NCBI RefSeq assembly: GCF_028389875.1 | Contig: NC_084678.1 | Location: 17,452,899 to 17,516,898, forward strand | DNA from: Rhea pennata | Taxonomy: Eukaryota; Chordata; Aves; Rheiformes; Rheidae | DNA: 64,000 nucleotides | Direction of reading: 5' to 3' | In this document: positions 33,601-46,485 of the stretch, in pieces | How positions within the stretch are numbered: position 1 is the first letter of the stretch | Layout: each line of letters begins with the position of its first letter | Notes under the pieces: model-generated | What the model was told of the DNA's origin: nothing | What the model saw: the letters and a program-made list of their open reading frames with translations, nothing else | The model's database searches: none | Made by a program: the position numbers and the translations under genes

Positions 33601-36600
33601 ATAAGCACGTCCCCACCTCTCCTCCCACCCCAAGCAGCCACATGCTAAGCCTGCAAGCTGCTTGCTTTCAGCCGGCACCAGCAACAGCAGAGGCTGCTCC
33701 TGTTGCGTTAGCCTGAGTATTGGGGTGGAAGCCTTACAAACAGGACTTCTGTACGTAAGAGAGCCAGAGCCAGCTCTCTTCCAAGCAGAAACAAACCTTC
33801 ACTAGCACATTCCGGCCTTAATCCTCACCTCGGCAGTGTCCTGTCAAACTGGTTTCATCACCAGCTCCAGAGAACCTGTAACAACCCCGCACCATTCAGC
33901 ACAATTTCAGCATTTTCCAAATACATGAAAGGGGCTATGATGACAGCTGTAACCCTTTTCCCTATCCCAAGGGACTGCTGTGTACAGCAAGAGACTGGAG
34001 AGAAGGGAATTGCTCCATTTCAGAAATCTGCTGAAACATTAATGTGTATTAAAGCAAGAGGTAGTGTGAATGACTAATCTACTCGCATCCATCTTTCATC
34101 AGTGATTCTCCTAGAACTAACTGGGTTGCAGACTCCCAAAGGTGCTGAAGCCTAGACCAGCACCGGGCATGCTCAGGAGAGTAGGCAAAAAGCCCTCAAT
34201 ACAAAGGCACAGCGACAACACATAAGCTGAGCCGGATCCACTCAAGAGATTAGCACCTGCTGGGAATGGGATTGTTTTCCAAAGGGCATTAAATGGAATA
34301 GTCCAAGGAAAGACGGTCTCTCTGATGCTTCTCCCCACTGGACAGATGGTGTCTGAGCCCCAACAGGCAGAACAGTCTGCCTGCTTTTTGTGCGAGGGGC
34401 ACGCTCTGGGGGCAGGGAGAAGACTCCTGGTTTAATTTCACAGTCAGGCGAAGCCTGTGCTGCTGGGGAGCCCGAGCGATTCAGCGAGCCTGGTGCGTAA
34501 CACAAGCACCTCTCCAGGGCCCACCGTGCCTGCGACACTCTGGGAACAAAGCTCAATTTTCACCTCGTCATAACTTTTCCCAAACATTACACAGCTCCTG
34601 TGCAATCAGGCCCTTGTGTAACTATGGGGAAACCTGTGCTAAGGAACACTTTGTGCTTACGTGCAGCATGTAAGTGCTGTTACGTGTTACGTGCAGTTCC
34701 CTCTTTCTGGGTGATCCTTATAGCTCTCACCAGCTGTTAGCCAGACCATAAGCCTTACTCCAACCCCACTTTTCAGGGAAAGCCAGCACTACTAGACTCT
34801 TTCTGAACAAGGCTGGGTGCAGGCACATCTTGATTCTTTTTCCCCAGAGGAGATGGGTCACTGGGGACAGGCAGACTGGTTCTGCTGCCTCAGGAGTCAC
34901 TTGTTCTCCAGCATCCCTGAGGAACACCAGCCAAATCTCACCACTTCCCACTTCAGCCTAAGAGTCTCACAAGGCTGTTATAATCCTTCCATGCCCTTGA
35001 ATGAAAAAGGGGAAAGGGTGGAGGTACAGGAAGAGGAAGAAGATGTGCTCATTCCGTTTTCACTTCCTGTTAGTCCATATGAAATCTCAAATGATTCAGC
35101 CCGTGAAGTCACTTTTAGCAAAATCCTTGCTGACTTGAAGGGAGGAAGCAGCATGGGGAGCTGATGCAGCAAATGCAAGAGAGAAGGCACAAGAAGGAGC
35201 CTGCACTCTGCTCTTGGCTCCTCCAAACATGTTGTTGCATGAAATAATCACAGGAAGCTTCCAAAAGAGGTCAGTTGGTCTAGGAGAAGAAATTAACTCT
35301 CCCAACAAGTTCAATACACTTGTGAGCCATACCATTACAAGATGGAAGCACTTACAACACTGGTATGACTGCCTACTTATTGGTAGCAACATCTCATTTT
35401 CTTAATGCATAAGTTAGGTCACCCTGAAAATACCCAGGGCCACAAACACACCCAGCTTCCACATCCCGGCCCAAAGTATGAGCCAGCTAGCCACAAGTTA
35501 CACATACAGTAATGTCACATACTGCCACCAGCCTTTTTTTTCCTGGCATAAGAACATTTGTAGGATCCCCAATCTCTTTCAGCACAAATGACAACAAAAA
35601 GCAGAGAGGTGCAAATGGGATCAGAATCATTCCAGAAACAGCAAAGTGCAGACCACTGTCCCACTGCCCACTCCTACCAAGCACAGTATTAGCTACATTC
35701 AAACAAAATCCACCTAGGGTTACACAAGAGCCTCTGCCTCTTGCTTTCTGCAGAGCCCTTCACCCTGCCTCAGAAAGGAAAACTCTTCCACTCTCCTTTG
35801 AGAAGCAGCTGCCAGGTCAGCAGCGCCAACAGCCCATTCCAGCAGCTCTGTTCTCACAGTCCAACTCCAGCAAACAGGTCCCGGCACAGGCAGCACAACC
35901 TGCTTCGACACTGGCAAGGCCCGACAAGACTCTGCTCACCAGCCCCCTTCCACACCTCCCAGCACGGAGCGGCTCCCGTCTGGAAGCCTTCTGCTCTCGC
36001 TCAAAACTCCTCAGTGTTGCCAAGTTGTCCTATTTCGGCATATTTGATTTCAGCCTTCAGAGCACCTGGCTGGCAGCAACGCAGGGCAGAGGGAACCTGG
36101 CTGCTCTCTGTTCTCGGCCAGAGCGAGCCCCGAGCAGGAGACACCTGCCTTGCTCCCACCCTAACCTCAGGACCGCGGCTGCCCAGCGAAGGGGGCAGCC
36201 CTGGACCCGTCCGGGGGCGGGCAGCCTCGGCTGAAATGACTGCCTGAGCTCTCCTCGAGACCGGCCCCTCCTCTGCCGAGAGGCTCTTCATCTCAAGGGC
36301 TGATCTCCCGAGCAGGATACCGATGCCAGAAGCTAGCTACTAATTGGATCTACTTAAGTCAGAAGCTACGTCTGCAGACACAGCTGAAACACAAGCTTGA
36401 GCAGGAAGAAGGATAATGCAATAAATTCAAGCAGCTCTCCCCAAGGGAATCAAACAGACCCCTGGAACTTCCCTCTTCTCAAATATAGCTTATTACCCTT
36501 CCTTGGGCATGCTGTGTTAATGCACGGAGAAACAGCTATCGAAACAGTAACCGGCATAACATCAGCTGAAATGCAGAGAGTTGGTTCCATACCATGCTCA

Positions 36601-39600
36601 TCCAACTCCCTGCTCCCATCAGCAGAAGGGAGAAAGACCAGGACAGCACAACGTTCAGATAATCCCAGTGGCCACAGGAACCTCTCTGGTTAATGCTCTG
36701 AATTCTGTCCGCTCCTCCCTCCCTCGCTACCCTCGAGGCAGTCAGCAGCACTGAGTGCACTGGGTTTCCCATTAAAGAGCTCCTGAGAGACAGCACTGGG
36801 TTGGTACACGTGAGCACGTGTCCGAGAGAAAACACAGGCGGATGGAGATGCTGGCTGCATGGAAGAGCTGTACTGGGCGTTTCCGCCTGGAGGCAGTCCT
36901 TCCCAGTACTGCTCAGCCCTTGTATTTCTTTTTCTTTCCAACTAAATTAAACATGAGGATAAAATAAGCAAAATACCTAAAAATAAAAAATAAAGTGAGC
37001 ATTTCTACAGCACAACTAGGTCACAGCTCCCTGGCATGCAAGCCGTGGCAGCCCGAGATCTGTCTCTCAAACCTCCTGGGTTCAAAACTGACATCTCTTA
37101 AGATGTCCCCTCCTGAAACCCACACCTGCTCCCCGGTAACCCCAGCTGGAGCCATCTGCTAACGGCTTTGCCTCCCGACAGCTCTCAGCACCCTCACTCA
37201 GCCTGAGCCGTTTTGCTTGTGTGGCAAAGTGTAACCTTTTTTCCCCCCCACCTGAATGCTGCAGCAGTATACAACACCCTGGAGGGCCAAACCCAGGCTG
37301 CCCTAGCGCATCTGCACTTCGCCGTGCTCAGCGTGGGCTTTGGTGGTGAGCTGGCAACGAGGGGAGAGCTCTCACACTCTTTAACTTTAATGTTGAGCAT
37401 CTCAAGGACATTTAGTAGTTTGACTTTGGAGAGGTTTTGCACCAGCAAATACCACCCTGCATGTCTCGCCAGGCAGGCGGCAGGGAGGCTGGGAAAGAAA
37501 AAACTCAGTTTCCCTCTCCAAGGACATGGCAGCAAATCAAGGAGTGCCCTGGCACGGAGGGACACTGTTTCCCTTTCATGCCTCTATTATCAGCGTTAAT
37601 CTTTAGTCATTCAGAACAATAGTGTTTAAGGGTAACATCCCTCCCGGGAGGGTGGAGGAGCAGAGCTAGTTGCTTCCTGCCACTCAAAGGCAGTGGCCAC
37701 CCCATGGAGAGAATACCTCAGCGCTGAATCATGCCAGGAGGCATGTGGACATCAGTGGTATTTCCCCACCGCTGCCAGGGTCGCCAGCGGGGAGAAGAGC
37801 AGCCCCTCTTCTGCTGCCGTCCCAGGAAGCACCGTTCAGCCTGTCCTCTTGGCTCTGCGCGTCTGCTCCGCTGCCACCGCTGATATCCACCCCTTCCCCC
37901 ACCTCTCTCCAGCTCCTCCTGGGAATACTCTGGCTTCTCAGTTAGTGGGGAAACAGCTACTAGAGATTCCTTGTAATGGCAGGACGGGGCTATTTTTGCA
38001 GCCTTCAACAACTTGGTAAAAATCAAAAGGAGAGAAGCATAAGCAAACGCCTTGAAACATCGCACCACCCTTCAGCCTTTACCACACTAATGCTTGGGGT
38101 GGGCTGCGTGCACATCAGCTTTCTTGGAGATAAACCATGCATGCAAAACATACAGGAGCTTCACATAGTTTTCACCCAGAGCCGAGCACTCTGGACATGC
38201 AAGAAAACTGCAGCTTCTGCAGCGGAAACAAGAGATCATTGCTCCTTCCCACCCCTTCTGCCAAGGTCTGACAGCTCATCTGAGCCGAGACAGGCAAAGA
38301 TACTCAGGGCAGTGCTCAGACAGCGCCCTAAACTCCAGTTTCAAACAGGAGCAGGAGACTATCACAAAGACTAACGCTATCAAGAGCGGCTGTGAATACA
38401 CAACAGTAAAAAACAGTTTGTTAATTACGCAATAAGGTTTTTTCTTTTTGAATGATACTGGGCTGTTTGGATTTTTTAAAAAAACATCTCTTTACAGAAG
38501 TACTTGACAAATTGGAGTTCTCACAGCCTCCCCTGGGAGGGAAGGAAATGTTATCCCCTTCTGCTGAAAGGCGCAGGGTTAAGTGGGCTGCACTGAGTCA
38601 CAGTCCGGCAGTGACAGAACAAGAGCCAGATCAGGAGTTCTGCCTTCCAGGCGCCTGCTCTAATCACAGATCTCAGAAATGTAATCAAACTGCACCACAC
38701 ATTGAGAGGCCGGGAGGAACACTGAGAGGGCCCCAAAACAAGAACTGAGTCAACGGGGTGAAGCATAAAGCTCTGAAAATGTGTCTTTCCCATCTTTCAC
38801 TTTCTAGTGGCAGGAATGCTGCTGCTGGGCTGGGACAGGAAGCAGCAGTGGAAGTCATTCCAATGGCATTTCCTGGAAAGCACTGCAGAAAAGCCTCCCA
38901 GCTCCCAGTCAGCTTGCGAAGCTGCCAGAAAGCTGCACAGAGCAGAAATCTCACACAAGCCCCTCAGTCACAACGCAGCTACCTGCTACTAGCCAGGCTG
39001 TCCCGCCCCAGGAGAGAGCCCCAGTTGGGATCCTGCAAAACAAGATCATCATGCAACCAGTTCCCCAGAGCCAGGGGAACGTTCAGTGCTACAGAGGGAC
39101 ACAAGGGACTCTGCTGGCAGGAAGAATATTTTTTTATCACAAGCAGGCGATGACAATGGGGACATCATGTCAGCTGCAAAGGACATGTACCATAAAACCA
39201 TTACAGAGGATGGAGTAAAAAGCTGTAGCTCAGATAAGCTTTGTGCACCACCAGCTGGGCTTCATCTTTGAGATAGCAAAGAGCATCCTTTGGTTATCTC
39301 CACCCACTTCCTAGCACACAGCAGCTTTGCTATGTGCTAGCCAAAACTTGGAACTGATGGCTTTGATCTAGAAGGGGAGCAATGGTTCCTAATGCCCCAG
39401 AAACTCAGTGTGTTAATACTCACTCAGGTGGTGCCAAAATGGCAAACCTCTGGAAAACACCATTCTCCCCAGGGGCAGCTCATTTCACACACAGTGCAAC
39501 AGGCGCCTCTTCAACACATGCCATGGACACCTAGTGCTGGAGTTTCTTTCAATATCTCAGAACACAACAAGAGCAGAATTCAAACTCGCACTGATCTCAG

Positions 39601-42600
39601 ACTGTCCAGAAAGCTTGAACCAGCAAGACCTGAGGTTCACAGAGCAACCAGGATATACTAGATAACGTGGTAGTTGCAGGAGGCAGGATTGTGCAGGATA
39701 TCTGGACAAGTAGATTTGGGACTCTTCATTTGCATAAATATATGAGGTATTCAATGGAGAGTCTACATTTAAAGTCTAACGTTAGAGTCAAACCTCCAGC
39801 AAACATTACATTACAAACTGTTGGCATGGGAGGAAGAGGCTCAGCCTCCCAGAGAAGTTACTTGCAACAAGGTGTAGCAGCCGCAGATGTAGGCACAAGG
39901 TCAAAAAGCATTTCTGAAGAGCCAAGAATCGAAGTCTAGCTCTAAACCTGAAACCATTCAGAAGGTTGGAACTAGAATTCAGGATGAAATCCCAGCTGCA
40001 TGTCTGTCGTATGACACGGTCTGAATCATTTCCTATCATTCAAAGGAAAATTAAAAAAAACTAGAAAACGAGTTTGCTATATTGACATCTTCTAAGGGTT
40101 TTCCCCAAACAGAACCACAAGTCGCCATTCCACTGCAGAACAACACAACATGTACAACCCAGCACGCTCAGCCCTGCGTGGCAGGGGACCACCAAGAGCT
40201 TGGGATTCACAGGACCAACATAGGAAGTAGCTCCAGCCAGTCCGTTCTCTTTCAGTCCAGTTCATTTTGTCAGGATTCAGATGTTACAGACTGATGACAA
40301 AGACACTGGGCGCTTTCAATCCCAGCCTGACACAGACCCTTGATGCTGGTCCCTATCACATGCTCTGCAAACAAAAAAACCTTTGCCACACAGACCTGTC
40401 TCCAAGCTCCCAGAGAACACTGTATTTAAACCCCACTCTGAATGTGGATTTTAGCCTTCAAAGAGAGACTGTCATCCCCCAGAAGGTCACAACTGGACAA
40501 GACACTTTTGATACGTCTCTGCAAGGCACAGAGCAGAACTACTGCTCAGTTTCCTTTCTCAAACATATTAAGTATGGTCAATACATCCCTGCTTGCCAAG
40601 CTCTCCGATGAACCTTGTGTTTCTCCCTCCTGTGTTCCCTCTGACCAGATTTGTTTTCTGCAATTCCTTTGATCGCTACTGGATTTACTGTTTAAAGTTT
40701 ACAGCTAGTGGAATTTGGTCCTGGTCAAAGTAGTTGCTGTAGGAAAATGTCCTAGTCAGTTTTGACGGCTCCCACAGGCAGCAACTCTTTCCAGTCCAGG
40801 GCTGCTTGTTAAATGCCTGCCTCAGGATTTGTTTGTTTGTTTGTTTTCCCAGTGGCAAACTGTGGAAAGGAGAGAAAACAAAGGTATGGCCAGTAAACTG
40901 GACAATATATATCCACGTTGATATCAGGTAGCAGGATTTACCATTTTCCAAGAAAATGGTTTATCAAGAAAACTGTTACAACACAGCACACATCAGCTGT
41001 AATAGCCCCTCCAAAGCCTAACCTGCACTCCAGTACCATCCTGCACTTTCTTTTGTTCCACCACTCTTCACAGATGGAGAATGAAACAAAGTCTTTGTAC
41101 GTCAACAGATTCTATGATACTTCCAATGGTACTGCACTCCTTCCCCCCTCAGAAAGGCTTTCCAGGAAGTGAAATGCTGCAACACTCCAGAACGCAAACC
41201 ACCTGGTCTTTGCCAAGAGTAGGCCTGCCAGAACTTGTATCCTTCTCCTTGGGACTTGCCTGCTGCACCTCTTAGCAAGCTTTGTTTGAATGGACCAGTA
41301 AAACAGCTCAGACACACTGAACGGGAGCCGTAACCCTGTGCAAACAGGACTGCAGGAGAGGGACTCTGTTCTAGTGACACTCTTCAAGGGAGAAATAAAT
41401 GGCATCAGGCCAACACTTCTCTCTGCAGCTGGAATCATGCTAAAACGAAGCAGAGCATCCCCATGTACGCACCACACAAGAGGCACTTAAGAGCTCTCGT
41501 AGCACCTGTGTGCTGTTACAGTGCCATCCCTTCACCAAGGGTGGCACAGTTGCCCTCCGAAAAGAAGCATACTGAAACTTGTGTCCAGACAAAAGCTACA
41601 GCTGGACAGCTGAGCAGTCAAGAAAGTACCAGTCAGGTTCTGCAACCAGCAGGCAGAAGCCACACTCTTAGCCCTTTCTTGGTGGCCAGTGTGGTGGATC
41701 CCCGTCCAGCAGCAGGGCCTCTACCACACTACCTGTCCTCCTTTCAGCTACCAGCACAACCCAGGCAGAGTTAGGAGCCCCATTCAAGGTTACAAGCACA
41801 GTGCAAAGCTGCTCCCCAGGGTGGGAAACATGGCTAACAGATCTTCAAAGCAAGAGTTGGTGGGCGGGTCAGATGGAGAGCAGTCCTGACCCTTCTGCAA
41901 TCTGCTGAACAAATATTTGTTCCAAATAATGAATTTAAAGACAGACACAAAAAAATGAAGAGTCTTAACTGTGATAGTTTGTTGGGGGTGGGGAACACAG
42001 GGAGGAGGTGTTTCATTACCCACAAGCAGGGACCAGTGATTTTCCACCAGTGATTTAATCTAAATCCCCTAGAGAGTTCATTTACAAAAAATCAGATTGC
42101 ATTATCGCCTAGGTCTCCAGGATACAACCCAATCCCTCACTAACAGCAACAGCCACACCAGCACGGAAACCTCAATTTGATCACTCAATTCCAAGACTAA
42201 TCTGTGGCTTTAAAAGCCAAAGCTGGAGGGAGGGGGGGAAGAACTCAGCATTTGGCCAGGGTTATCTACTGGATGAGAGCGCTAATGGGCCAGACAGAGC
42301 CTGCTGAAATGGCCAGCAGACCCTGGGTTATTAATCGAAACCAAGCTCCTCTGCCTGAGCAGCCCCACCCAGGCAGTGCCCCGGGCAGCCACATTCCAGG
42401 AATTCCTGCGCCCTGGGTGCACCAACTCCCTCTCCCTGGGTGCATCCACTTGCCCCCTCTCCTGGGTCCCTGGCAGAGCTAGCCAGGCCAAGCAGGCACA
42501 AAGAGCTGCTGAGCTCCGAGGGGCTCCCGTGGGTCACCTCTGTCAGAAGGGTGTTCCGCACAGAACTGGGCTTAGAGGTTCCTGTCCCCTTTTCACATCT

Positions 42601-44183
42601 GTAGGGGTTTTGTGATGGACTGCTGCTGATGAGCTATACTCAGCTTGGCAGTCAAAGACCTTAGCTTACCAACACGCAAAGCAAGCAATTCTCCACCATT
42701 TAAATGCTAATAATTCACACAGTGAACTCTTCCCAGTGGGCACTAGTAAAGGTTACATCTGCAGGGAATCACTAAAATCCAGAAGTAGAAGCAAGAAGAA
42801 AACTCAAACATCTGTAGGCCATATACCTCCCACTGGCAGAGTCCCACGCAATACTGCACAGACAGACCAGGCATTTCAAGAATGCTTCCTGAAGAAATGC
42901 TTATTCATGTTAATACATAACCATTGAAAGCAACCTCAACTTTGCTGCTCTGGGCAGCTGGGAATATTGCTCAAGCCAAGTATGAAGCAGCTGCAGATTT
43001 AGCAGCTCCCCAGCAGAGAGGTAGCCACACACCTCAGCTTTGGCTTGCACCACACCAGCTCCAACTGCCCTGAGATGGGCCTGAAAGGGGCTGCTCCCAG
43101 CAACCTACTGACAAAGATTCGCAGCAAGATTCACTTCACCAGCGAATATAGCAGAAGGCAAAGTCCTGTCTTTAGAATGAAGAAGTAGCTATTACTCCAT
43201 GAGACCACAAGGCTGACCCTTAGAAGAGCTGCGTGCTCACAGCAGAGGAAGCTCCACTCCCTACTGCTAAACGACACCAGCAACATGCCCAAGAACAAGA
43301 GCTCCCATTTGAAAGACAAGCTTGGATGGCACTTCACTCCCAAAGGCTCTTAGAAAACTGCCTTTTATGTAACATTCAAGAAGGCGGCAAAGAAACAGCG
43401 ATGAAGGAGGACAAGTCCAGACAAAAATTATTTTTGCCTCATCACAGTGGACTGACCCTCCTGTGGCAAAGCATTGAGAATATAGAGAGCAAGGCCACGT
43501 ACCAGTTTACCTCCCTGCATGATCTACGACATGTGCTGGTATATACATCACACTGAGCTGCTACCACGCTTTAGTTTGACTAGTACCACTGACAGTCTTG
43601 AACAAGTAGGACGCAGGAGAGTGGTTCTTACCCATCCGCCATTCTCTTGGATCCAGGGATCTAGATGGTCGGTCAAGTACGTGGTCATCCAAGATACAAT
43701 GCGTCCAACCAATACCCGCATCTCCTTGTCAACACTCTCCACACACAATGCCCCTCCGAAGGAGAAGAAAGCCACGATGCGACCCCAGTTCACTCCATCC
43801 CGGAAGAGTTCATTCACCACCTGCTCAAAGCTCTGATACGCCGTGCCAGGGGTGATGTGGAGCTGGGAAGTGAGGTCACTGAAAGCTCTCCGGTACCTCA
43901 ATTCAAATTCATCTCCAGCCTCTCTCAGTGCCTGCCTCACATCAGCCGCTTGAACAATTTCACGCACTTCGAGGCTGCTCCTGTGCACAGCAGCTCCATT
44001 CACTATGTGGCTAGCAGGGGGATGCCAAGACGGGCTCCCATTAAGGACACCATCCATTCCAGCCCCTACCGCAAAATCAGTCCTGTTCTCATCCTCTTCC
44101 TCGAGCTGACTCCAGCTGTATCCCTTCTGTGAGAGCTTGTAGGAAACAAAGTCAATCACTAAGTCCCGGTTACTGCTGGACAT
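24608..44183 (-). CDS. BCL2L1: BCL2L1 (BCL-xL), anti-apoptotic BCL-2 family protein
   Basis: BCL-xL sits in the mitochondrial outer membrane and binds BH3 proteins and BAX/BAK to block apoptosis. Coding exons on the - strand are 43632-44183 (184 codons) and 24608-24745 (45 codons plus stop), giving 229 residues, the length known for chicken BCL-xL. The ATG at 44181-44183 (MSSSNRDLV) is chosen over an in-frame ATG two codons upstream because it matches the known protein. BH4 is at residues about 4-24, followed by the flexible loop, BH3 (VRQALREAGDEFELR, about 86-100), BH1 (ELFRDGVNWGRIVAFFSFGG), BH2 (WIQENGGW then ERFVDLYG, split by the intron) and a C-terminal anchor (TGATVAGVLLLGSLLSRK). The 18.9 kb intron after the BH2 Trp is at the conserved family position. 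A donor-proximal cut giving BCL-xS is known in mammals; I did not verify an equivalent site. Confidence 0.98.
32573..32690 (-). mobile_element. Ancient MIR-type SINE fragment
   Basis: Read on +, the segment carries in order the reverse-complement landmarks of MIR: CACAGATGG, AGAGG, GCAAAGAGGTTAAGTGATTT with GCC following, then a TCTGACTCCTAGTCC stretch. Together these match the MIR core and tRNA-related half in the right order and spacing. It is heavily diverged, as expected for a repeat older than the bird-mammal split. MIR identity is from memory of the consensus. Confidence 0.6.
33319..33338 (+). repeat. C20 homopolymer in the BCL2L1 intron
   Basis: Twenty consecutive C on + (G on the transcribed strand sense of BCL2L1). 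Comparable C/G runs occur at 10088-10103, 13563-13576, 15303-15319 and 44715-44727. Run lengths in assemblies are error-prone. Confidence 0.85.
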
Positions 44184-44295
44184 TTTCACACTAGGGAAAC
44201 TCTCAGTGAGTCCATGGTCCAGAGCACAAGCAGATCAACACACTTAGCAGGTCCTGACTCTGCTCTTCTTCAGGACTGATGAAAACATCTGACCT
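44184..44295 (-). other. BCL2L1: BCL2L1 5' UTR part of the first coding exon
   Basis: Upstream of the start codon on the - strand, a strong polypyrimidine tract (GA-rich on +, 44301-44335) ends in CAG at 44296-44298. The coding exon therefore likely starts at 44295 with 112 bases of 5' UTR, and further non-coding first exons lie upstream. Confidence 0.65.
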
Positions 44296-44554
44296 CTGCA
44301 CAGACAAATGCCAGAAGAAAGAAAGAAGAGGCAAAGAAATGGTTAACACTCCAGCTTTTTAGGTGCATTCATGCCATTAACATCAATAGCTTATCATTAG
44401 ACTGAGGTCATCAGGCACCTTTGCAGATGGATTTATGCTGTACAGCAAGCTGACAGCCGTACCCCCTCCTGCAAAACCAAGCCAAACCCCAAAGGGATCT
44501 CCAGCTTGCTCCAAGCCACCCCTGGTCCCCCAGCCACCAGCCCCAGGATCTCAC

Positions 44555-44860
44555 CGGATGCAGGCACCGCCAGGCAGGCCAGATGCAGGCGGGCTGAGGC
44601 GGCGGCTCTGGCTCTGCCGGGGCAGCGGGCCGGCCCCAGCCACGCTCCGCCAGTCCCGGAGCGCCGCGGAGGCAGCACCGCCCCGCTGCCCGGCCCGCCC
44701 GTTAAAGGGCCCGACCCCCCCCCCCCCACCCCTGCCGCGGTATTGCCCAACGGTGACAACAGCCATGCAACCGCCTGCTCGGGCCACCAGCGGAGGGTCC
44801 CGGTGGTCAGAGCTGCCCCGAGCTGCGCCGGCAGCTGCCCGTGGAGGGGCCTAGTGAGAC
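44555..44860 (-). promoter_or_regulatory. BCL2L1: CpG-rich block, probable proximal alternative first exon of BCL2L1
   Basis: A compact GC- and CpG-rich block. On the - strand a consensus donor (CATCCG/GTGAGATCC) falls at 44555/44554, suitable for splicing to the acceptor at 44296. BCL2L1 in mammals has several alternative first exons, so a second promoter here is plausible. The transcription start is not determined. Confidence 0.5.
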
Positions 44861-46485
44861 ATCAAACACAGCGTTTCCGGTCCCTGGGGATTAGCTTGGC
44901 TGGGTACCATGGCTCCCAGGTGCACCACGGTGCACAGCTGAATGCAGCTGCCACTACCATCAAATCCCTGCTGCCTCCTGAACAGCCAGAAGCTGTCCCC
45001 CACTTTTCTGAAATCCCAGCAAAAAAATAACCTTACTCTCCCGCAGGCAAAATAGGAGAAGTTAAGGGGGGGGGGGAGGGAGGGAGGTTCAAAATATCCT
45101 TTAAGAGAAGGTAAAAAAAACCTACATGAAGTCTGTTTAGGACTTCTAGCACTGTGGCTGCAGAAGAAGGAATGCACAGGGTTACAAGTCAATGCCACCC
45201 TTTACAGTTTTCAGTATTGCCCTGAAATACTGCATTATGAAAAGCATATCTAGTAATAAAGCAGGGACAGAAACAACCCCAAAGAAAGTCTTCTAAATAT
45301 ATCAGTCTGCCAGGTACTATAGTCAAATGGAACCACCACTGCCTCTAGAATAAAAGGAATTTATAATATTATTTAAACTGTCAGAGATCTCCATAATCAA
45401 AAATTTGAATTCATTACTTCTTCCACAAAGCTATATCTCCCACTCCCCAAAGGAGGCACTACGTATTTTAGTCACTGAAGAATCTACATTAATCTCAAGG
45501 CTCTTTACTCAATGCACTTTTCTAGTACTCATTTTTACTGGAGTGAGCTTCTCCCAGCTCCATTCCTACTCTGCACTACGGCCTGCAAGGAGAGGCAGAT
45601 CAAGGTTGCTTCCCTTTAATCTCCCTTTTCATAAGGATCTGTAACAACAGGCAGGATGCACTGGTCCCCCATCAGGACACAGCCTGAAGAGAGAGCACAT
45701 CTGTGTTTCTGTACTCACCCCCTAGAGAAAAATTGCAGAGAGAAAGCTCTGGGCTGGGAAATCTCAGCTCACTTCGTCTGCTGGACCAGCTGCATTTGAG
45801 AGAGTTTGGATTAAAGTAATCTGACACTGAAAGGAGGCAACTCCCCGGCCCTCCCACAACGTTTTCCATCCCGCCCCCTGCCATTCTCGCACCAGCCCCA
45901 TGCTAGTCATAGCAGCCTTCCCCAGCCTGCAGGGACCAGAGGGTTGCAGGGCGTTCTCATCTCCAGAGCTGAGACTTTTTGCTCGTTCAAATTTTACTTG
46001 AGCTTTGTCAGTCACAGCAGCCTTAAAGGGACCAGATTCAGGGATAAGCACCAGAAGAGCCAAGATTTAGTTTGCTTCTTCAAAGACAGATAATCAAGTA
46101 TAGGAACTATGAAGAAACCAAGAGTCACTGCTCTATTTGAAACAGGAGTGTCCTGAGCTCATGCTGGTTTGCACATTGTACAGATTGCAGTTTACGTGCA
46201 TCCTTTTTCCCCCCCTCTTTTTGCTAAAAACCTGGACAGTGAGTCAGTGTAGCAGAGGAAAGAATGGGTCATAGGTAACAGCTGAAAAGCAGTATCTAAT
46301 CTCTCAGTAAATCATCTCTAAGAACGATAGCATCATTCATCAGCTCTGTGATCCGTATCACTAGGAGGGAGGAATGCCATAAAGAGCTCTAGAACCGCAC
46401 GGCTGTTGACATACCTTCCAGGCGCTCTCACGTATTTGTTGAGGGGCAGAAACATAACACGAGCAAGCCACAGGGACGGACGAGC
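44861..46485. other. Sequence between the two BCL2L1 CpG blocks
   Basis: AT-richer DNA with a G11 run at 45066-45076 and no recognised gene or repeat. If BCL2L1 starts in the outer CpG island, this is part of its first intron. Confidence 0.55.

Larger units (their letters stand above)
24746..43631 (-). other. BCL2L1: BCL2L1 intron, 18.9 kb
   Basis: Bounded by a GTAAG donor (CTTAC on + at 43627-43631) and a CAG acceptor. Mostly middling GC with no recognised gene on either strand; open frames of up to 240 codons (for example 35512-36234) show no domain, repeat or splice evidence. It contains one MIR-like element (32573-32690), a GC-rich pocket at about 26330-26690, a C20 tract (33319-33338) and a (TTTG) run near 40830. 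Much of the rest may hold enhancers of BCL2L1, but I see no specific signal. Confidence 0.65.

Noticed and set aside
35512-36234. A 240-codon + strand open frame inside the BCL2L1 intron
   Set aside because: No recognised domain, no repeat signature and no supporting splice or promoter signals; the length is within chance for this composition.
39840-40030. A second possible MIR-like fragment (GAGAAGTTACTTGC and AGCCAAGAATCGAAGTC words)
   Set aside because: The words occur in the right order but with too much unmatched sequence between them; not enough support to annotate.
44181-44189. An earlier in-frame ATG two codons before the BCL2L1 start
   Set aside because: Known BCL-xL proteins begin at the second ATG (MSSSNRD or MSQSNRE), which is kept as the start.
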